From CAZUGA01 sp964619885 (lineage in GTDB: Bacteria; Pseudomonadota; Gammaproteobacteria; Methylococcales; UBA1147): 64,000 bases of DNA. The stretch is taken from positions 1-64,000 of the forward strand of contig CAZUGA010000009.1 of the NCBI GenBank assembly GCA_964619885.1, read 5' to 3'. Position numbers and translations under genes: made by a program. Below the pieces are notes generated by a model. It made no database searches. It saw only the letters and a program-made list of their open reading frames with translations, and had not been told where the DNA came from. Positions 9,128 to 18,647 of the stretch are shown in pieces (positions within the stretch are counted from its first letter, which is position 1; every line of letters starts with the position of its first letter).

Positions 9128-9754
9128 GTGAATCTATACCATCGATATTGTTTTCCTCATTTGGTTGATTTCGCCTGTGCTTCACCGCACATTGAAATCC
9201 AGCGTGAAAAGATCGTGCCGTTGGCGAGAGGGCGAGTCCTGGAACTCGGTGTTGGATCTGGCCTCAATCTGGCGCATTATGAAACCAACCGGGTAAAATC
9301 TATTTGCTGCGTGGAACCATGTTTGGGAATGCAGAAAATAGCCGAAAAGAACCTGCGAAGATTGGCTATTCCTTACCAGTGGATTACCGCTTTGGGTGAA
9401 AATATTCCACTCGAAAATAACTCTTTCGATAGCGTGGTTATGACCTATACCTTATGTTCCGTAGCAGATTGGGGGGCAGTGCTGTTGGAATTGCGGCGGG
9501 TTCTTAAACCAGGGGGTAAATTATTGTTCAGCGAGCATGGATTAGCACCGGACTCGACTATAGCGAATTGGCAAAACCGTTTGTGCCCGATCTGGAAAGT
9601 AATCGCGGGCGGATGCAGACTGAACAGGAATGTAGCTGATTGTTTGGTGACCGGAGGTTTCGAGATCGCGGCTCTAGAATCAGCCTACCTTCCCGGAATG
9701 CCCAAATTGGTTGGTTTTAATTATACTGGTATCGCTATAAATGCATGCGGCTGA
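9128..9754 (+). CDS. Class I SAM-dependent methyltransferase
   Basis: 208 residues from a GTG start. Motif I reads VLELGVGSGLN, motif II acid is in CCVEPC, post-motif FDSVVMTYTLCSVAD and LRRVLKPGGKLLFSEHG follow. The closest described group is the phosphatidylethanolamine N-methyltransferase / METTL7-like set, which also has the CR-(L/F)-N-R and C-terminal G-x-A pattern. It is monocistronic and precedes creBC by 58 bases. Substrate is not defined by sequence. Confidence 0.75.
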   Translation: MNLYHRYCFPHLVDFACASPHIEIQREKIVPLARGRVLELGVGSGLNLAHYETNRVKSICCVEPCLGMQKIAEKNLRRLAIPYQWITALGENIPLENNSFDSVVMTYTLCSVADWGAVLLELRRVLKPGGKLLFSEHGLAPDSTIANWQNRLCPIWKVIAGGCRLNRNVADCLVTGGFEIAALESAYLPGMPKLVGFNYTGIAINACG

Positions 9755-9812
9755 ATGGTTTAGCCAATCGTTTATGACGCAGTGTAAATAGCCTAGGCTA
9801 TAAGCAGCAAAA

Positions 9813-10526
9813 ATGTCCCTGCATACCCCGATGCCCAACAAAATCCTAATCGTAGAAGACGAGCCATCAATCGCTGATAATATTGTATATGCGTTAGCTT
9901 CTGAAGGTTTTGAACCACACTGGTGTGCCACCGGGGAACAAGCTTTGGATTGGCTTTCGAAAATGGAATTCAATTTGATTATCCTCGACGTGGGTTTGCC
10001 GGACATTAATGGATTTGAGCTTGCGAAGTCGATTCTTAGCGACATAGATATCCCGATCGTCTTTGTAACCGCGCGTTCGGATGAGATCGACCGGGTTGTT
10101 GGGCTAGAACTAGGCGCGGACGATTATGTAGTTAAGCCGTTCAGTCCCCGGGAATTGAGCGCACGGGTTAAAGCGGTGCTTCGGCGTAGTGAAAAGAATA
10201 GTGTTTCATCCGACCCGGTGCGGGTAAAACATGAAAGTGTGTTCGAAATTGACGCGATGCGCGTTCAGATAAAATATCGACAGACGATCCTTAAATTATC
10301 GCGAACCGAATATAGATTGCTAATGTTGTTGGTCGAGTCGCCGGGGCGAGTGTATACCCGCGAACAATTGATGGATTATGCTTGGGATCACGCGGGAATC
10401 AGTCTGGAACGTACAGTGGATACCCATATCAAAACGATTCGGCAAAAATTAAAGGCAATTTCGGACGATATCGATCCAATCGTAACCCACCGGGGTGTGG
10501 GTTATTCTCTGCGCGACCCGCTATGA
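9813..10526 (+). CDS. creB: CreB-like response regulator
   Basis: 237 residues. Receiver domain with the acidic pocket VEDE, the phospho-acceptor Asp in ILDVGLPD, Thr in FVTAR and Lys in VVKPFSPREL; C-terminal OmpR/PhoB winged helix with RTEYRLL and DTHIKTIRQKL and the final GVGYSL. The ATG of the kinase overlaps its stop (ATGA), so the two are translationally coupled. CreB proteins bind DNA and respond to CreC; in enterics the regulon includes creD and central-metabolism genes. No creD lies downstream here. Confidence 0.85.
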   Translation: MSLHTPMPNKILIVEDEPSIADNIVYALASEGFEPHWCATGEQALDWLSKMEFNLIILDVGLPDINGFELAKSILSDIDIPIVFVTARSDEIDRVVGLELGADDYVVKPFSPRELSARVKAVLRRSEKNSVSSDPVRVKHESVFEIDAMRVQIKYRQTILKLSRTEYRLLMLLVESPGRVYTREQLMDYAWDHAGISLERTVDTHIKTIRQKLKAISDDIDPIVTHRGVGYSLRDPL

Positions 10527-11953
10527 GTATCAGGCGGCGTATTTTTCTAGGGATAATATTACTGTTCGGCGTTGGGTTTTATTTTTTGATTACTTTTATC
10601 ATCGATGATATCGAACTGCGCTACCGCGAATCAACCGAAGAGCCGTTGGTGGATACCGCGCGCGTTCTTGCTTCTGTTGCGGCGGAAAGCGCGCAAAATG
10701 GACGAATAAATACGGATCTGTTCCGCGCAAGTTTCGTTGATATTTATGCACAGAGATTTTCTGCGCAAATATTCGGGTTGATTAAAACGCGTGTTGATTT
10801 GCGAGTTTATATTACCGATAGAGCGGGTTTAGTAATATTCGATTCGGATGCTGGACGCGATGAAGGCTCAGATTATTCCCAGTGGCGTGACGTTTACCGG
10901 ACGCTACGGGGGGGCTACGGTGCACGAACCTCGGTGAGCTTCAAAGACCCCGATATCAAAATGTTGTATATCGCATCGCCCATTGTGATCGATGGCGATA
11001 TTATCGGCGTGTTGTCGGTTGGCAAGCCAACCTACAGTTCGAACCAATTCGTCGAGGCAGCGCAACGTGAATTAATCATCGGCGGTGCGGCGGTTTGCCT
11101 CGCGTTGATAACCATAGGCTTGCTTTTGGGGTTATGGGTCACCCGACCGATTCAACAGCTTACTGTTTATGCGCGCGATGTGCGTGACGGTAAACGGGTC
11201 AAACTACCTGCATTGGGCCGCGGTGAGATGGCGGAATTGGGCCTTGCTTTCGAACAAATGCGCGATGCGCTGGAAGGTAAGCGCTATGTAGAAAATTATG
11301 TGCAGACGCTAACGCATGAAATAAAAAGCCCGGTATCGGCGATCCGTGGGGCCGTTGAATTATTGAGTGAGGATCTTCCTGCCGAACAGCGCCAAACCTT
11401 TCTTGAGAACATTGGAGTCGAATCAGAGCGTATCGCCAGAATCGTCGAAAATCTGTTGTTGTTAACGTCGTTAGAGTCAAAGCGTGAAATTGACCAGTTT
11501 GATCATATTTCCATAGATGAAGTGTTGGAAGATATCGAGCAAACGCTAAAACCGTTGCTCGAGGCCAAGCGATTGACAATGACCATTGATGGGGTAAAGG
11601 ATTGTTCCTTGAGGGCCGAAGCATTTTGGGTTCGTCAGGCGTTAATAAACTTGCTGCAAAATGCCATAGAGTTTAGTCCGAGGGATGAAATTATCGAAGT
11701 AATAGTCAGCAAGGATGCAGTTGCAATTCATTTCGAAATACGGGATGCGGGCTCGGGTATACCCGAGTATGCGCTAGACCGTATTTTTCAAAGGTTTTAC
11801 TCGTTGAAACGGCCGGATACCGGGCGAAAGAGTTCGGGATTGGGTTTGAGTCTTGTCAAAGAGATTGTCAATTTACACGGTGGATCTGTATCGATATCTA
11901 ACCGCACTGGCGGCGGCACGACGGCGAGGTTGAATTTTCCATTGAACGGGTAG
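10523..11953 (+). CDS. creC: CreC-like sensor histidine kinase
   Basis: 476 residues beginning at the ATG that overlaps the creB stop. An N-terminal TM helix (about 8-28), a periplasmic sensor of about 150 residues with YITDRAGLVIFDSD as in CreC, and a second TM at about 180-205. HAMP follows, then the H-box TLTHEIKSPVSA, N-box NLLQNAIEFSP, G1 DAGSGIP and G2 GLGLSLVKEI. All phosphotransfer motifs are intact. It pairs with the upstream response regulator. After the stop a short GC stem (AGCGCC/GGCGCT) lacks a T-run and is only a weak terminator. Confidence 0.85.
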   Translation: MSIRRRIFLGIILLFGVGFYFLITFIIDDIELRYRESTEEPLVDTARVLASVAAESAQNGRINTDLFRASFVDIYAQRFSAQIFGLIKTRVDLRVYITDRAGLVIFDSDAGRDEGSDYSQWRDVYRTLRGGYGARTSVSFKDPDIKMLYIASPIVIDGDIIGVLSVGKPTYSSNQFVEAAQRELIIGGAAVCLALITIGLLLGLWVTRPIQQLTVYARDVRDGKRVKLPALGRGEMAELGLAFEQMRDALEGKRYVENYVQTLTHEIKSPVSAIRGAVELLSEDLPAEQRQTFLENIGVESERIARIVENLLLLTSLESKREIDQFDHISIDEVLEDIEQTLKPLLEAKRLTMTIDGVKDCSLRAEAFWVRQALINLLQNAIEFSPRDEIIEVIVSKDAVAIHFEIRDAGSGIPEYALDRIFQRFYSLKRPDTGRKSSGLGLSLVKEIVNLHGGSVSISNRTGGGTTARLNFPLNG

Positions 11954-12095
11954 CGCCTTGTAACACTATGGCGCTCGCAACAACGAATTGTGAAAAATTA
12001 GAAGTCTGAAGATTAGGAAAATCATCGTGGCTATCAGAAAATAGAATGCGATGACTGTTCGCGGTTAAATGTCGAAAAAATTTACACTGTGTTTA

Positions 12096-12122
12096 AAAAC
12101 AAAAGCCCTGGAAAGCCAGGGC
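12096..12122 (-). terminator. Rho-independent terminator of the PEP-CTERM gene
   Basis: Stem GCCCTGG (12105-12111) pairs perfectly with CCAGGGC (12116-12122) around a 4-base loop. Read on the minus strand it is followed by a T-rich run (complement of 12096-12104). It lies 33 bases past the stop of the minus-strand PEP-CTERM gene. Confidence 0.85.
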
Positions 12123-12154
12123 CAAGTAAGACTTCATCTTTTTTTAGATGAAAT

Positions 12155-12700
12155 CTATCGCGCAGAGGAGAAAAACCTGTGTCGATTGCTGAAAAAGCCA
12201 ATCCCTAGAAGACCGATTGATAAAAGTGTAATCAACCCGGGTTCGGGTATTGATGCGATTTCTAATTGTGGTTGAATAGGGTCGCTTGAGATCGGCTCTG
12301 TAGAAAGCGATTTTGTTGCTGCGTTTGTAGGCGTTATGACGTCTGATCCTACGGATGAGGCGTTGTTCGGGTCAATATTGCTCAGAACATTACTTAAACT
12401 CTCATTAATTCCTTGGATCTCCGAGGTTACCGAGGGCTTATCGCCAGAAGTCCATAAATTATCGAGTTGAATATTTTCGCCTAATGAGGAATTCACAGAA
12501 AAAATCATTTCCTTGGCGTAATTTGCGTTGCCAATCATCTTGGTCAACATGGCTGCGCTAGATCCCGTGAAACTTTGAGTCTGACCCTCGAAGCTGGCGG
12601 GTCCGGCCCAGGTATAGGTTATCGAGCCTGCCTGCACTGATGTAGACGCATAAAGGCAGAACAATGCTAAACCAAGATACAGATTTAATTTTTCCTTCAT
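12155..12700 (-). CDS. PEP-CTERM sorting-signal secreted protein
   Basis: 181 residues; the ATG at 12700 follows a strong AGGAGGG, so it is preferred to an upstream in-frame ATG. An N-terminal signal peptide (MKEKLNLYLGLALF, ending near VQA) and a C-terminal SIPEPG, hydrophobic helix and basic cluster form the PEP-CTERM tripartite signal used by exosortase. The middle is Ser/Thr/Asn-rich with no known domain. Exosortase cleaves such proteins during export to the surface or polysaccharide matrix. No exosortase gene is in the window, so it must be elsewhere. The asparagine-synthase-type gene on the same strand ends beyond it and is not in an obvious operon. Confidence 0.85.
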   Translation of the reverse strand: MKEKLNLYLGLALFCLYASTSVQAGSITYTWAGPASFEGQTQSFTGSSAAMLTKMIGNANYAKEMIFSVNSSLGENIQLDNLWTSGDKPSVTSEIQGINESLSNVLSNIDPNNASSVGSDVITPTNAATKSLSTEPISSDPIQPQLEIASIPEPGLITLLSIGLLGIGFFSNRHRFFSSAR

Positions 12701-13008
12701 TTTCCCTCCTACAGAAGAAATCAAAAAATCAAACTAGAGCAATGCAGTATCAATGCCAAACTGATAAAGTGCTTAATTAATAAGATGATATAAGTTTTTT
12801 GCGTGCACAGCGTTGATGTTTTTCTAAAAAGTGTAAAAAAACCTGACAGCCTTCAGTTTTGTTGCGCGTGACATTAAATTGAATTTACTAAATTTCACAA
12901 TAAATTGGAATCAATATTTTAACCGTAGAGTTAAAACTTGCATGTAAACGAATATTCGCAGAATAGCGACATTATCAATAATCAACGCAAGTATCCTTGC
13001 GCTCAGGT
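12701..13008. other. AT-rich intergenic, nothing recognised
   Basis: This stretch holds the promoter region of the PEP-CTERM gene (minus strand). It is AT-rich with no repeat or convincing small frame. Confidence 0.4.
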
Positions 13009-14736
13009 CTATAAATAGAAGTTTTTAAGAATTTGTTCTTGCGGGAAAACATGGTCGCCGAAGAAATCGTCCCTCCACGATTTCATGGGGATGGTAAAGC
13101 CTTTTTTCTTTCGATCGACAATGCCTTCCGGTAGTAAATCGGAAAAGGTCTGTTTGAGAAGTCCTTTTGGTACGCTGCCGGGTAATCGTATGTCGTCCGG
13201 AAGAGAAAAGGAGAATTCTATAATCTGCTTGCAAATAAATGGGACGCGGGCTTCCAGAGAAACCGCCATACTGGTTCTATCGACTTTAGTCAAAATATCT
13301 TCGGGTAGGTAGCTATGGAAATCCAAATGTTGCAACCGACTAAAGGTCGGAAGCTCGGGTCGATAATATTGGCGAAAAAACCAATAATCATCGTAGTCGC
13401 CGGGTATGTTGAATTGATTCCGGTATCGATGTTTTTCATCCTTGAGCATGCCACCCAGTAATCGGGTATGCAATTCCAGGTCATTGAGGAAAAAGCGACG
13501 TTCCAGATTACTGAACGCTTTAGCTATCTCTTTGCCGTGGAAATGTTGTTTAGCCCATGCATTAGCGGTTTTTAACGAATGTAGCTTAGAAATCGCGCCA
13601 CGATTCATTTTGGCGAACTTAAAATAATGTACGTACCCGCCAAAAATTTCGTCGCCGCCATCTCCAGTCAATACCACCGAGACTTGTTGTTTGGCCAGTT
13701 TAGAAACCATATACGTGGGTAGCGCTGAGGTATCGGCGTGCGGTTCGTCGAACCAGTCTTTGAGTTTTGCATATAAGTTTATGCTCTGTTCACGCTGCAT
13801 GATTTCGCAGCGGTGTTGGGTTCGGTGCATCCGCGCAACCGATTCGGCGAAGCCGCTTTCGTCGTAGCCAGCCACATCAAATCCAATGGTATAACTATTG
13901 ATTTTATTGGAAACTTGAGACGCGGCGCCGACGACAACGCTGGAGTCGATTCCGCCGCTCAGAAAAAAACCAACCGGTACGTCGCTGACCATGTGTGCGT
14001 CGATACTGTTTACGACTAACGCCTTCAGTTGTTCCCGGGCCTCTGCCAAATTGATCCTTTGCGTTGCTGTCGGCAAACTCCAGAAACGTTTTTTTGTGAA
14101 TTGCCTGGTTGTCAGATCAAAGCAAGCGTAATGAGCCGCTTCGAGCTTGTATATGTCTCGATAGAGTGATTTGGGCGGTGGTATGTATAGATAGGTCAGG
14201 AAGTCGTACAACGCGGTGTAGTCGTATTGTAGTTGATCGCTGCCGATGTATTTTCGCAAAGCTTTAAGTTCGGAAGCCCAACCGAATTGTCCGTCGGCGA
14301 GGTAATAATAAAGGGGTTTGATTCCGGCGATGTCTCTGGCCAGGTATATTTGATTGCTGCGGGGATCGAAAATTGATATCGCGTACATACCGTCTATACG
14401 AGCGAGTAAACCGTCGATACCCCAAGCCTGATAGCCGTGCAAAATGACCTCGGAATCCGATTGGCTTTTGAATGGATATTGGTTACGCAATTGCTTGCGT
14501 AACTCCTGGAAATTGTATATTTCGCCGTTAACTGCGATCACAACGCCGGTTTTCTTATCCACCATGGGCTGGCGTCCGTTTTCGGACAAATCCAAAATGC
14601 TGAGCCTGCGATGGCCGACATACAGATTGGGATCGAACCATTCTCCAGATTGGTCTGGACCTCTATGTGTTAGAGTGTCGAGCGCTATTCGTGCACGCTC
14701 AAGATTGGGCTGGGTCATGCCGAAAAGGCCGCACAT
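13009..14736 (-). CDS. Asparagine synthase (glutamine-hydrolysing) family amidotransferase
   Basis: 575 residues. N-terminal class II glutaminase: Met-Cys start (MCGLFGM, nucleophile Cys2), THRGPDQSG, GHRRLSILD, VNGEIYNF and a S-Q-S-D-S-E strand. C-terminal synthetase with the PP-loop FFLSGGIDSS, ADTSALPTY and LTGDGGDEIFGGY. The C-terminal DILTKVDRTSMAVSLEARVPF is typical of AsnB. Members make asparagine or amidate sugars and peptides in surface-polymer pathways. The nearby deacetylase, WaaG and GT2 genes, and the PEP-CTERM protein, favour a cell-envelope role, though true AsnB cannot be excluded. Confidence 0.8.
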   Translation of the reverse strand: MCGLFGMTQPNLERARIALDTLTHRGPDQSGEWFDPNLYVGHRRLSILDLSENGRQPMVDKKTGVVIAVNGEIYNFQELRKQLRNQYPFKSQSDSEVILHGYQAWGIDGLLARIDGMYAISIFDPRSNQIYLARDIAGIKPLYYYLADGQFGWASELKALRKYIGSDQLQYDYTALYDFLTYLYIPPPKSLYRDIYKLEAAHYACFDLTTRQFTKKRFWSLPTATQRINLAEAREQLKALVVNSIDAHMVSDVPVGFFLSGGIDSSVVVGAASQVSNKINSYTIGFDVAGYDESGFAESVARMHRTQHRCEIMQREQSINLYAKLKDWFDEPHADTSALPTYMVSKLAKQQVSVVLTGDGGDEIFGGYVHYFKFAKMNRGAISKLHSLKTANAWAKQHFHGKEIAKAFSNLERRFFLNDLELHTRLLGGMLKDEKHRYRNQFNIPGDYDDYWFFRQYYRPELPTFSRLQHLDFHSYLPEDILTKVDRTSMAVSLEARVPFICKQIIEFSFSLPDDIRLPGSVPKGLLKQTFSDLLPEGIVDRKKKGFTIPMKSWRDDFFGDHVFPQEQILKNFYL

Positions 14737-15228
14737 ATTGGATTGATTTGCTCGCTTGTAGTTTTTAAGAATTAGGTGACGTTGCGATCGAAGGCAAAAG
14801 TTATTTGGAGAGGTCTAAGAACCTGTTCAAGATCTTGAGGAAGGGATGCAGCGAACGCAAAAGTAGATGAAAAAACGCAGCATACGGGAGTCTTTGAGTA
14901 TTTTGAGTCCACTTTTACGGCAGTGGCGCGCTTTTCAGCGAGATCTTGAACAATTTCTAAGCGATGTCCAATCTATTGAATTAGGAGCTTGATCGATCGG
15001 CGATGGTAGTGCAATCCGCTGGTGCCTGCAAGTCTACGCCCGCCTGAAACCCCCGCACAAGTTATACATTTCGCGTGTCTGACGCGATCTCTTCACTTAG
15101 GGTGACGTATTTCCGTGGAAAGATCGTTGCGGATTGGTTAGCATACTGGATTTTTAAGTTTGGCGTTTGCGATTGGTCCAACGGTTTGCTGCGTGGGTCG
15201 AGAAACGCTTTTAATTGGCGAGTGGAAT
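14737..15228. other. Intergenic with a MITE-like element
   Basis: Between two divergent genes. It contains the inverted-repeat element at about 14817-14960 and otherwise no convincing coding frame. Promoters for both directions must lie here. Confidence 0.5.
14817..14960. repeat. MITE-like element with about 20-bp terminal inverted repeats
   Basis: Ends TGTTCAAGATCT (14824-14835) and AGATCTTGAACA (14941-14952) are perfect inverted copies. Similarity extends outward as TAAGAAcc versus TTAGAAat, giving about 20 paired positions. The interior (about 105 bp) has no gene. Size and symmetry fit a miniature inverted-repeat transposable element; I could not identify a parent transposase in the window. 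Confidence 0.65.
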
Positions 15229-16584
15229 ATGCCTGAAAGAGTATTGTTTATCTCACCCCACCCCGACGATGTGGAATTTGCTGCGGGGATGACGCTTTTG
15301 TCACGTTTGGATCAGGGCGATACGATCAAATCTTTGGTCATTTGTCTGGGAAATAATCCCGCTGAACATGATACGAGAGAGGAAGAAATTAACCAGGTCA
15401 GGGAATCTTATCCTTACGAGGTCGGTTTGCTCGACCGCTCCGCGCCGGACGATTTACACGCGCTAATTGTTAAACTGGAAGCCGAAATAAAAGCATACCA
15501 ACCCGACGTGCTTTATTTGCCTTTCGGAGAAGACCGGCACCAGGATCATAAAATTGTTTCGGAAGCCGCGTCGATCGCCGGACGAACCGTCGCCAACCGA
15601 TTTTATTATTGCACACCATCCACCAAGCGCTTCGAAGCGACCAATTATTTTATTGGTAATGCTGAATTGTTGGAGCGAAAAATTTCTTTGTTGGCGTGTT
15701 TTTTCTCGCAACGGGCTAAAGCTTATTTGTCGCCCAACGAGATCAAAGCCTACGCACAAACCAACGGTAGAAATGCATTGTTATACAGCGATGGTGTTCA
15801 TTATGCGGAACCTTATATCACTCAGACTCTAGATTTCGCCAGGAATACCGCTACGCGAAAAACTCCAGCCAACGATTTAGAATTTGATCAAAGTTTTCTG
15901 CCGCGGGCGTATGCCCGGGTTGCGCAACTATTGGCACCGTTTGTCGATAGCGAGCACATTACAGGCAAGACTTATCCTTGGGAAATTATCCAGTTGTTGG
16001 GTGAACAGGATTTTTCCAATAGCGTCGCTAGCCGGGTGGAATCGACCCCCGGTTTGCGTATCGAAGGTGATGTCTATGCCGAACCGGGGGCGAAGCTACC
16101 GTTGACCGGCGTGATTCAAGGGCCTGTATACCTATGCAAAAATGCGGAATTACAGGAATACAGCGTCGTAATGGGACCAACATTTATCGCTTCCGGTGCT
16201 CGGGTTGGCTATCATTCCTCGGTGCGCGCTTGTTTGCTCGCGCCGGGTGTTCAGATTGGGCAGCGGGTCGATTTGACCCGGGCAATTATATTGGACAATT
16301 CGATGTTGTCGCACGGGAATACCGTCGGGGATTCGTTTATCGGCCAGGATTGCTGGCTAGCCGGAAAGACCGATGTTGCAAATCTTCGGGTGGACCGGCG
16401 ACCGGTAAAAGCGAATATCGGTCCCAAACGTTATACGACTAACGGCAAGTACGGCGCGACTATCGAAGACGGCGTGAAGTTTCCGGCATTGGTGGTGATG
16501 CTGCCCGGGTCTTACGTGACGCCAAAACTTCGTTTGCAAATCAGAGATCTGGTCAGCGGTAACCGCGTGCATAAGGGCAGATAA
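15229..16584 (+). CDS. LmbE/PIG-L-type deacetylase fused to a left-handed beta-helix
   Basis: 451 residues from the ATG at 15229 (an upstream TTG would add 23 unlikely residues). The N-terminal half is a zinc-dependent PIG-L deacetylase: SPHPDDVEF and GEDRHQDHK carry the metal ligands. From about residue 270 the protein changes to hexapeptide-like repeats (VYAEPGAKL, GPVYLCKNAELQ, GPTFIASGARVG, SVRACLLAPGVQIG) as in nucleotidyl- or acyl-transferase beta-helices, ending in VVMLPGSYVTP. The fusion suggests one enzyme that deacetylates and perhaps further modifies a nucleotide sugar or glycan. It begins a + strand run with WaaG and GT2. Confidence 0.8.
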   Translation: MPERVLFISPHPDDVEFAAGMTLLSRLDQGDTIKSLVICLGNNPAEHDTREEEINQVRESYPYEVGLLDRSAPDDLHALIVKLEAEIKAYQPDVLYLPFGEDRHQDHKIVSEAASIAGRTVANRFYYCTPSTKRFEATNYFIGNAELLERKISLLACFFSQRAKAYLSPNEIKAYAQTNGRNALLYSDGVHYAEPYITQTLDFARNTATRKTPANDLEFDQSFLPRAYARVAQLLAPFVDSEHITGKTYPWEIIQLLGEQDFSNSVASRVESTPGLRIEGDVYAEPGAKLPLTGVIQGPVYLCKNAELQEYSVVMGPTFIASGARVGYHSSVRACLLAPGVQIGQRVDLTRAIILDNSMLSHGNTVGDSFIGQDCWLAGKTDVANLRVDRRPVKANIGPKRYTTNGKYGATIEDGVKFPALVVMLPGSYVTPKLRLQIRDLVSGNRVHKGR

Positions 16585-16637
16585 AATAAACCACATGGGT
16601 TGTAGTTTATTCATCCGTCTATCATACGAATTTTGTA

Positions 16638-17801
16638 ATGAAACTGGCTTTCTGCTTATTCAAATATTTTCCGTACGGGGGATTGCAGCGAAAAATGCTG
16701 AATATTGCCCACTTATGCCAAGACCGTGGATTTGCTATCGATATCTTCACGCGTAGTTGGGAAGGGCCGCGCCCGGAAAACATGATGATACGTCAGGTCG
16801 ATGCAAAAGGCTGGAGTAACCATGCCAAAAACGAAGCTTATGTTAGATCGGTAAAGCCTTTATTGGAACGAGGCCAATATGATGCGGTCGTTGGCTTCAA
16901 CCGTATGCCGGGATTGGATATATATTATGCCGCGGACGCTTGCTATATCGCCCGCATAAACCGGACTAAATCCTGGTTATATCGAATAACGCCAAGGTAT
17001 AGGCACTTCGTCAAGAACGAAAGGGCTGTTTTTTCCCCGGATGCGGACGTTAGGTTGATGTTGCTTTCGAACGTCGAGCAAGACAATTTTATGGCATGGT
17101 ATAACACACCGGCGGATCGATTCCACATTTTGCCTCCGGGGATCAGCAGGGACCGCATGGCACCGGACAATGCCGCCGAGATCCGATCCCAGTGGCGCGC
17201 GGAATTCGCGGTGCGGGATGAGGACAAGGTCGTCTTGATGGTGGGTTCCAATTTTGCTGGTAAAGGATTGGGACGAACTTTATTGGCCATTGCGGCGTTA
17301 CCCCCAGAGCAGCGTGATCGACTGCGAGTGATGGTTATCGGCAAAGACAAACCCGAGCCATTCCTGAGAATGGCTACGAAGCTGGGGCTTGAAAGAAACC
17401 TACAGATTTTTCTGGGTCGCGACGATGTGCCGCGTTTTTACCTGGGAGCGGATTTGTTTGTGCACCCGGCGCATGAAGGGGAAACAGCGGGTAACGTCAT
17501 TGTCGAGGCGATGATTTCAGGGTTGCCGGTTTTGGTCACCGAATCTTGCGGTTATGCCTACCATGTCGAAAAAGCCGATGCCGGCGTGTTGATACGCTTG
17601 CCGTTCCGACAAAAGGACTTCAACGAAAAATTGCAGACGATGCTGGTGTCGGAACAACGCGCAGCCTGGGCCAGAAACGGTATCGAATACGGACGCAGTG
17701 AAGATTTGTATAGCTTGCCCCAAGTTGCAACCGATCTGATCGAGGCGGCCGCGCTGGAAAATGCCAACCGCAAGGACCTGCAAGCGGATTTTAAAGACTG
17801 A
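16638..17801 (+). CDS. waaG: WaaG-like lipopolysaccharide core glycosyltransferase (GT4)
   Basis: 387 residues. The start MKLAFCLFKYFPYGGLQR holds the glycine-rich acceptor loop of GT-B enzymes. YDAVVGFNRMPGLDIYYAAD, the RINRTKSWLYR region and HILPPGI follow RfaG/WaaG closely. The C-terminal sugar-nucleotide domain has GSNFAGKGLGR and HEGETAGNVIVEAM, the E-x7-E-type donor site. WaaG adds the first glucose to the outer LPS core from UDP-glucose. It lies 53 bases after the deacetylase fusion and 33 before the GT2 gene, which supports a common envelope-glycan operon. Confidence 0.85.
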   Translation: MKLAFCLFKYFPYGGLQRKMLNIAHLCQDRGFAIDIFTRSWEGPRPENMMIRQVDAKGWSNHAKNEAYVRSVKPLLERGQYDAVVGFNRMPGLDIYYAADACYIARINRTKSWLYRITPRYRHFVKNERAVFSPDADVRLMLLSNVEQDNFMAWYNTPADRFHILPPGISRDRMAPDNAAEIRSQWRAEFAVRDEDKVVLMVGSNFAGKGLGRTLLAIAALPPEQRDRLRVMVIGKDKPEPFLRMATKLGLERNLQIFLGRDDVPRFYLGADLFVHPAHEGETAGNVIVEAMISGLPVLVTESCGYAYHVEKADAGVLIRLPFRQKDFNEKLQTMLVSEQRAAWARNGIEYGRSEDLYSLPQVATDLIEAAALENANRKDLQADFKD

Positions 17802-17834
17802 ATATTCGCGTATTTTCTTTATTTGGAAGAAACC

Positions 17835-18647
17835 ATGAGCCAAGCCAAAGTAACTGTTCTGGTGCCGAATTATAAAACGCTGGATCTGACCAAGATCTGT
17901 CTGCGTTTGTTGCGCAAAAACACCCATTCGGATCTGATCAACGTGATTGTGATCGATAACGAGTCAAACGATGAATCTACCGATTATCTGCGCGGTTTAG
18001 ACTGGATCGATCTAATCGAGCGCCCAGCCGTTCCGGGCGAAAGCGGTGGTATGGCGCATGCAAGAGCCCTGGACCTCGGATTGGCGAGGGTTGAAACACC
18101 GTTCGTCATGTCGATCCATACCGATACCTTCATTCATCATCCCGGGTGGTTGGATTTCCTGTTAGGCGAGATACAAAAATCCGAAGATATCGCTGGCATC
18201 GGTTCCTGGAAGCTGGAAAGCAAGCCGTGGTACAAGCGTGCATTAAAGCGCGTCGAGAGCAGCGTCCAATCGTTGATATTTCCGTTATTGGGCAAGGGCT
18301 ACGGACATATAGAAGGAAAGGGCGATAATTTTTATTATTTGCGCAGCCATTGCGCGCTCTATCGTTCTGATTTGATACGCCAACACGATTCTAGTTTTTC
18401 CCAAGATAATGACACCGCAGGAAGAACGCTGCACAAAGTTTTGGTCGACAACGGATACCAAATGATCTTTTTGCCGGCTGAAATCTTGATGCGTTATATA
18501 CTCCACGTAAACCACGCAACCATGGTACTGAATCCTCATCTGGGTTCCAGCCAACGTTCGGTCTCCAGCGGGACCAGGCGAATCCAAAAAGCCCTGGATT
18601 CGATCCAGGCCGATGCGATATTGCGGGATACGGCGTTAGATCATTAA
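17835..18647 (+). CDS. Family 2 glycosyltransferase
   Basis: 270 residues from the ATG at 17835. GT-A features: VTVLVPNYKTLD, VIVIDNESNDES, and SIHTDTFIHHPGWLD with the metal-binding D-x-D equivalent as HTDT. No TM helix is apparent. It is the third gene of the envelope-glycan group. Donor and acceptor cannot be read from sequence. Cytoplasmic face of the inner membrane is expected. Confidence 0.8.
   Translation: MSQAKVTVLVPNYKTLDLTKICLRLLRKNTHSDLINVIVIDNESNDESTDYLRGLDWIDLIERPAVPGESGGMAHARALDLGLARVETPFVMSIHTDTFIHHPGWLDFLLGEIQKSEDIAGIGSWKLESKPWYKRALKRVESSVQSLIFPLLGKGYGHIEGKGDNFYYLRSHCALYRSDLIRQHDSSFSQDNDTAGRTLHKVLVDNGYQMIFLPAEILMRYILHVNHATMVLNPHLGSSQRSVSSGTRRIQKALDSIQADAILRDTALDH

Noticed and set aside
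12069..12275. 68-residue + strand frame
   Set aside because: It overlaps the terminator hairpin and the C-terminal part of the well-supported PEP-CTERM gene on the other strand.
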